Part shown: positions 59,870 to 64,000 of the stretch, one piece after another | Layout of the letters: every line of letters begins with the position of its first letter | Position numbering within the stretch: the stretch's first letter is position 1 | Source: Anastrepha obliqua | Taxonomy: Eukaryota > Arthropoda > Insecta > Diptera > Tephritidae | Length of the DNA stretch: 64,000 nucleotides | Direction: 5' to 3' | NCBI RefSeq assembly: GCF_027943255.1 | Contig: NC_072894.1 | Location: 135,833,601-135,897,600, forward strand | The notes under the pieces: model-generated | Told to the model about the DNA's origin: nothing | The model's database searches: none | What the model saw: the letters and a program-made list of their open reading frames with translations, nothing else | Made by a program: the position numbers and the translations under genes

Positions 59870-60080
59870 ATGGAAAGTTAAAGGACAACGTCGTAAGGGA
59901 TGACCATGACTCCGATGGAAGTACCATGTCAAAGGAAACGTATCATCGCTTGGTATAACAAATTGGAGAAGGCGCGCGCAAAGCAGAGACGCCTGGCGAG
60001 ACTTGCTGCAGTCCGCTGCGGCCCGGTAACAGGTTGTGATCCTTCATCAGGGTATATACATAAGTGTAAGTAAGAAAGTA
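59870..60080 (+). mobile_element. RTE-like LINE 3' end (C-terminal fragment plus TAAG tail)
   Basis: The plus strand reads GQRRKG, then LRWKYHVKGNVSSLGITNWR and RRAQSRDAWRDLLQS, then a GATCCTTCATCAGGG block and a GTAAGTAAG tail. The pattern RP.LRWK..V..D..S.G..NWRR.A..R..W..LL matches the end of the 23.3-26.1-kb RTE-like ORF at spaced positions. It is therefore a related but distinct family. Two in-frame stops interrupt the family's RPRLRWK segment. 5'-truncated, as is usual for LINE copies. Confidence 0.8.
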
Positions 60081-60438
60081 ACTTAGTGTTTTTCCGTTAG
60101 AAATTCCTAATCGCTATCGTTCGAACGTTTTCTCTTTTACCTCTTCTTTTTAGTTCAGTGACATCTCAGTAGATGTTTTTCTAATAGTTATCGTCCAAGT
60201 CAGTTCTCCTCCTTCTAGAGTTAAAACATAACCTAATCTAATTTGGGTTTCGCCACGAGTTTTTCTTCTTTCCTCCATTTACTTCGATTTGCGTTAAGGT
60301 GGATGTCAAGTAGGGGGGTTTCTAGCTATCCAGTTTCAATTCTTGTGATGCATTAGTAGCTGCTAACCTGTAGTTAGTGCCAGGCTACATAAGCGCGAAG
60401 TGGGACTCGCACTAAATTTTGCTGAAGCTTTCTATTCA
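60081..60438. other. Gene-free stretch
   Basis: Nothing recognised in about 360 bases. Confidence 0.4.
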
Positions 60439-60562
60439 GCCGCCGTAGCCGAATTGGTCGCTGGGTGACTACCATTTCGAAGCGCCCAGATTCGAATATC
60501 CGGACATGAAACATCAAATAATAGAAAAAGTTTTTTCTAAGAGCGGTCGCCCCTCGGTAAAC
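60439..60562 (+). mobile_element. tRNA-derived SINE, 5' part
   Basis: Starts GCCGCCGTAGCCGAATTGGT (A-box-like TAGCCGAATTGG). It continues GTGACTACCATTTCGAAGCG and AGATTCGAATATCCGG (B-box-like, consensus GGTTCGANTCC), then TTTTTTCTAAGAGCGGTCGC and CCCTCGGTAAACA, where it stops. It keeps the head that the 4.9-kb and 26.8-kb copies lack, including the best B box of the four. Confidence 0.85.
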
Positions 60563-61978
60563 AAGAGTGGACTACCTTTAGAGAAAAATGTATTATAATC
60601 CAACATGTCTCAGTTACTTTTGTGTACAGTGAGTTAGAGTTTTGAAATTTTTGGTCATAGAAATATTTATTTGTTACAAAGTTAGACCAGTTGCAAACAA
60701 ATTTTGATGTTGTAGTCCAAACATTTTCCTGCAAAACAAAAAAGAAAAAAATATATCCAGTATTACTAGTCTCTGTTCTGTTCCAATCAAACAATTTAAA
60801 TTTGTTGTACTGTGTAATCATAATCACGATTTATGCAGCCTGTAACTCGTGCAATTCAAGACTCTTGATTTCAAGTTCAAGGCACTTATTCACGATGTGT
60901 AAAAAAATTAAGAATTTATTATATAAATTATCATTTTTCAGATATTACAGCAAAGTTTAATCGGAATTCATTTGCAGTTTATGTCGCAGGCTTTTCGTGT
61001 TTTTGCTGTTGTTTTTCTTCACGTTGATTCATGTTTGTTATTTATCAGCATTCGCTTTTACAGCAGCTATGTAGCTATAATTATACTTTTGTGTTTGTTT
61101 AAATGCAGATAATAACATTTTTCTGCTATACGTATTTGACGTTGCAAAGTGGAATTTGCGATCGAAAAATTCCCTATTTAGATTCTTGGAATTTACATGT
61201 GTATGTACACACATATGAATACAATATTTTTGTATTTAGGCAAGCATATAAATAAATAAATGGGTTTAATTAGTTTTTGTGTATTATTTTAATTCTCACG
61301 GAAAGTTAAAAAATCCGTCCATCCGGTTTAAGGAACGTTTGAAGTAAATTCCCTTGCGCAGTGGGGGTTTAGAATTTCCGAAATGTTAATCAAATATATC
61401 TTTTGAGGAAAAATTATCCATATTCAAGGGAAACTATTTCCTTTTTATTAGCTTTTCACTTTCTGGTAATCCAAATAGTTTCTTTTCCGGTGAGATTAAA
61501 TTCGTTTTGACTGAAAAACCTATAGGAGTACAAGAAAGGTTAAGACCCTTGTGACGCGATTGCATTGATTTTGTTTTTCGGTAAATGTTAAAACCTTTGA
61601 ATGCTTTAATCGGTCATGCAGCAGAGTCATTCCAGTTACGATCTGAAGGAAATCAACGTACAAAACTGAGGAGACGAAGTCATGGATAGAATAAAGTGGA
61701 GATAAAATGTTGATGAAACTATGAGCCACCACTGTGAGGCTAAGAAGAAGAAGGGTGATAGTTGCTATGACCTTAAGCTTGAATCGAGATATAACATGGG
61801 GTTAAATACGCTTCTTTCAGAAATTCTTGCGTTCATTGCTTGCGTGTCAAAGCATGCATCCTTGCTGATGAATCTGCTGCTCTAAATGGTTTTCAACATT
61901 TGGTAGTAGCCAGATTTTAGACTTTTACGAAAGACTAGTATGTCCTATTTTGCCAGAGGCTTTTGCTACGTCAAGATA
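60563..61978. other. Gene-free stretch
   Basis: AT-rich with scattered short opposing frames; nothing recognised. Confidence 0.4.
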
Positions 61979-62190
61979 CAAGGTGGCGCAAAATTAATCT
62001 TCTAATTTGGTTTTAGAAAAATTTCTTTAATTAATTTAAACAAAAAATAAAAAGTTGTTTGAGTGATGAAAATCTTTATTTTGATGCATGACTTGTTTAT
62101 ATACTGCAGCTGTATACTTCACAAGTGTCAAATATGAATGCCGCCACTTATGAATCTCTCGATAGGGTGATTAATTTAGCGCCCCATTGT
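61979..62190. mobile_element. 212-bp MITE with 24-bp TIRs and TA duplication
   Basis: The left end CAAGGTGGCGCAAAATTAAT(CTTC) pairs with the inverted right end CAATGGGGCGCTAAATTAAT(CACC) at 19 of 24 positions. TA flanks both ends (61977-61978 and 62191-62192). There is no coding capacity. TIR plus TA fits a Tc1/mariner-type non-autonomous element; the TIR sequence differs from all full mariners in this window. Confidence 0.85.
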
Positions 62191-62484
62191 ATCCAGCTAC
62201 ACACAGTTGCTTTTTATATAAAACGCCGTCTATTTTATGTATAACTCTGTGGATTTATTCTATCGTCGAATTGCTACGTCTAAATCTAAACTGGTGCTAA
62301 GGCATTCGATTTATCTGCATCAGTATGGGCGGTTAAAACTTTGTTTTTGCGGTCAAAACTTTTGCTCACGAAACTTTGCTTTGTTCGTTTAATTTTGACA
62401 GTTTGATTAATTTAAAATTGATTGGTGAAATCGAGCATAAGAGAAAAAAAAAATTCTGAAAGCTAAATGATTTTCCAATAACAG

Positions 62485-62960
62485 GTGTTATTGGTGAATG
62501 GATTGCGCTATCGAGAGATGATTAACGATTTTTTATGGCCGTAATTGGATGGTATTGATCTGGACAACGTTTATTTTTAACAAGACGACGCTACGTGCCA
62601 CACAAGCAACGAAACTATTGATCTCTTACGGGAAAAGTTTACGAACCGTGTTATCTCTTGAAGACGTGATGACAATTGGCCACCGAGATCTTGTGATTTA
62701 ACACCTTGTGATTTGTTTTTTGGGGCCCAGGGTCGATTCAAGACCTCAAAGATGGAATTCGTGAGGCTATCGAGCACATAGGGCAGCCACTTTGCAATTC
62801 GGTTATGGAAAATTTCATGAAAAGGATATTGTCCTGTAAGCGCGGTCGAGTTGGTCATTTGCCTGATGTTATTTTCCACTATTAACGGCATACCTTCCAC
62901 TTTATAATGAAATAAACATCCGATCATTTATAAAAGTAGCATTTTTTTGAATATAAAAAT
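62485..62960 (+). pseudogene. Rosa-like (D,D41D) mariner transposase relic, C-terminal half
   Basis: In one frame the plus strand reads LLVNGLRYREMINDFLWP, stop, LDGIDLDNVYF, stop, QDDATCHTSNETIDLLREKF, VIS, stop, DDNWPPRSCDLTPCDLFFGA. The second catalytic Asp (QDD) and the third (TPCD) are 41 residues apart. Three in-frame stops (62545, 62578, 62659) and a later frameshift show it is dead. The AAAATAACACCTCTTATTAA end near 62957-62976 may be the 3' terminal repeat. The N-terminal half was not found upstream. Confidence 0.85.
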
Positions 62961-63190
62961 AACACCTCTTATTAAAAAAGCCTTTATTTCCGTAATTTCC
63001 GATAAAAACTGGGGGAAAATATTCAAACATTTTTTAGTTCAAAATATTTTTTTAATTTGAAAAAAAAAAATTTAAAAATTTTTGGTAAATAATTTTTTTT
63101 CTTTAATTCCGAGAACCGAAAATAGAGGTGATAAAGTTTTTAGCTGAATAAACTTGACGCGGTTTGCCCCAGATATAAATAACCATGATC
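62961..63190. other. Gene-free stretch
   Basis: AT-rich spacer with A and T homopolymer runs; nothing recognised. Confidence 0.4.
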
Positions 63191-63460
63191 TTCTTCTTGT
63201 TCTTGAATGGCGTGAGAGCCACTTAAGCGATTTAACGACGCGTCAGTCGTTTCTTTCTCGTACGAACCGGCGTCAATTGGACACACCAAGCCGGACCTGA
63301 CTGATATTTCCAACGTAGTGGCGGCCCTCCTCTTCCTCTACTACCACCAGCTGGTAAGGCATCTTTCAATACTTTCAGAGTCAGAGCGTGTGTATCGATT
63401 CGGACGACAGGATCCAGCTGGATCTTTATTCGCTACACTATGTCTATGTAGCTGCAAATA
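63191..63460 (-). mobile_element. RTE-like LINE 3' fragment
   Basis: Aligns by eye with 23270-23560: CACCGGCG-like (AACCGGCG(C/T)CAATTGGACAC), ACACACCAAG, TTTCCAACG(C/T)AG, CCTCTTCCTCT(G/A)CTACCA and CAGCTGGTA. Also shared are a CGTTTGTATCC/CGTGTGTATCG block, ATTCGGACGAC and GGATCTTTATTCGC. Encodes GGSRGRGGPPLRWKYQ of the C-terminal domain. 5'-truncated. Confidence 0.88.
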
Positions 63461-64000
63461 TTATGAACTCCGCGTTCAATAAATTCAGCTGTAACGCTCC
63501 AATGAAAGGAACGCTGTCTGAACATAAGAAGCTCTCAAGTTCTTTGTACCTCGATCTCTCCTTTGCACTGATCTGTACTTGCATTAAATAAAGTTATAAA
63601 TATAAAATATAAATATAACTGTTTGTTTTGAATTTTGAAAAGAGAATCGAAATTCAACAAAATCTTTATATTTCTAAAACTGGCTGCAGATACGAGTTCC
63701 TGAGTACGCGTACTTGGTTTTGCTCTAATAAAGTAATTCGTTCATTGAACCATTCATGGTCATTTGAAAAGTGAAATAAGAAAAACAAGGTTTCGTTGGT
63801 TTTTTTTGCAAATTCGCCAAAATTCACTTTAGGCTTGTCCCAATTTTTTTGCAAAAATGATGCCAGCAAACAATCAGCGTTTTTGGGTTGTGGTTAGTGC
63901 AGATATAATAAAATACTGCTGAAAGTGTATACAACAAAAAAATATTAAATAAAATTTTAAATAAAAACTTTTTATACCGCTATATCGTGCATGCAAAAAT
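63461..64000. other. Gene-free stretch to window end
   Basis: AT-rich DNA with short frames on both strands. A CAAAAAA/TTTTTTGCAAA-type near-palindrome occurs around 63800-63855. No recognised feature. Confidence 0.35.

Noticed and set aside
1..64000. CRISPR array, bacterial operon or integrated viral genome
   Set aside because: No regularly spaced short repeats with unique spacers, no prokaryotic gene packing, and no LTR/gag-pol or other virus-like gene set seen.

Overview
This window looks like eukaryotic, AT-rich, gene-poor DNA from a higher fly. The best guess is a true fruit fly (Tephritidae), and that is an inference. It rests on (i) a tRNA-derived SINE present in four copies that resembles repeats common in tephritids, (ii) mariner relics of the D,D41D (rosa-like) type, a lineage I recall being described from a Ceratitis species, (iii) jockey-, R1/LOA- and RTE-like non-LTR retrotransposons, and (iv) unique sequence rich in CA/TACA/TGCATA motifs, as in fly introns and intergenic DNA. 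No prokaryotic features (operons, ribosome binding sites, CRISPR) are present. I found no host gene I could name. The window reads as a gene desert or the inside of very long introns.

Layout. 0-1 kb: 3' part of a jockey-like reverse transcriptase frame, cut off at about 914. 1-9.5 kb: unassigned DNA with a SINE (4.9 kb), an antisense LINE endonuclease relic (5.8-6.8 kb) and a LINE 3' tail (7.3 kb). 9.5-10.7 kb: internally deleted rosa-like mariner with both terminal inverted repeats (TIRs). 12.6 kb: another mariner relic. 15.7-16.7 kb: LINE RNase H/3' end. 17.8-19.2 kb: very AT-rich tract. 20.5-21.0 kb: a 255-bp MITE filled with a mariner end, beside a LINE C-terminal fragment. 21-22.8 kb: complex non-coding DNA. 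23.26-26.14 kb: near full-length RTE-like retrotransposon on the minus strand, bounded by an 11-bp direct repeat. 26.8 kb: SINE. 27.3-28.7 kb: interspersed repeat holding 129-bp tandem units in a 386-bp higher-order duplication. 30.4 and 37.1 kb: degenerate tandem repeats. 33.9-34.8 kb: D,D34D mariner with TIRs. 36.6 kb: 5' half of another mariner. 39.9-42.0 kb: LINE C-terminus split by a full-length 1507-bp mariner. 42.8 kb: mariner relic. 43.5-44.2 kb: T/A-rich tract. 45.9-47.1 kb: R1/LOA-like RT end. 48-50 and 51-56 kb: mostly unique non-coding DNA with two LINE 3' ends (50.5-51.1 kb) and one weak host-exon candidate (55.6 kb). 56.8 kb: mariner relic. 57.5 kb: the best SINE copy. 59.9 kb: RTE-like tail. 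60.4 kb: SINE 5' part. 62.0 kb: 212-bp MITE. 62.5 kb: rosa-like mariner relic. 63.2 kb: RTE 3' fragment.

Nearly every protein-like signal is therefore a broken transposable element, and none looks able to move on its own. The most informative structures are nested or composite: mariner inside LINE, mariner end inside MITE, RTE inside an AT-rich tract, and tandem repeats inside an interspersed element. They allow relative dating. Clade names come from motif recognition by eye; no database search was run.
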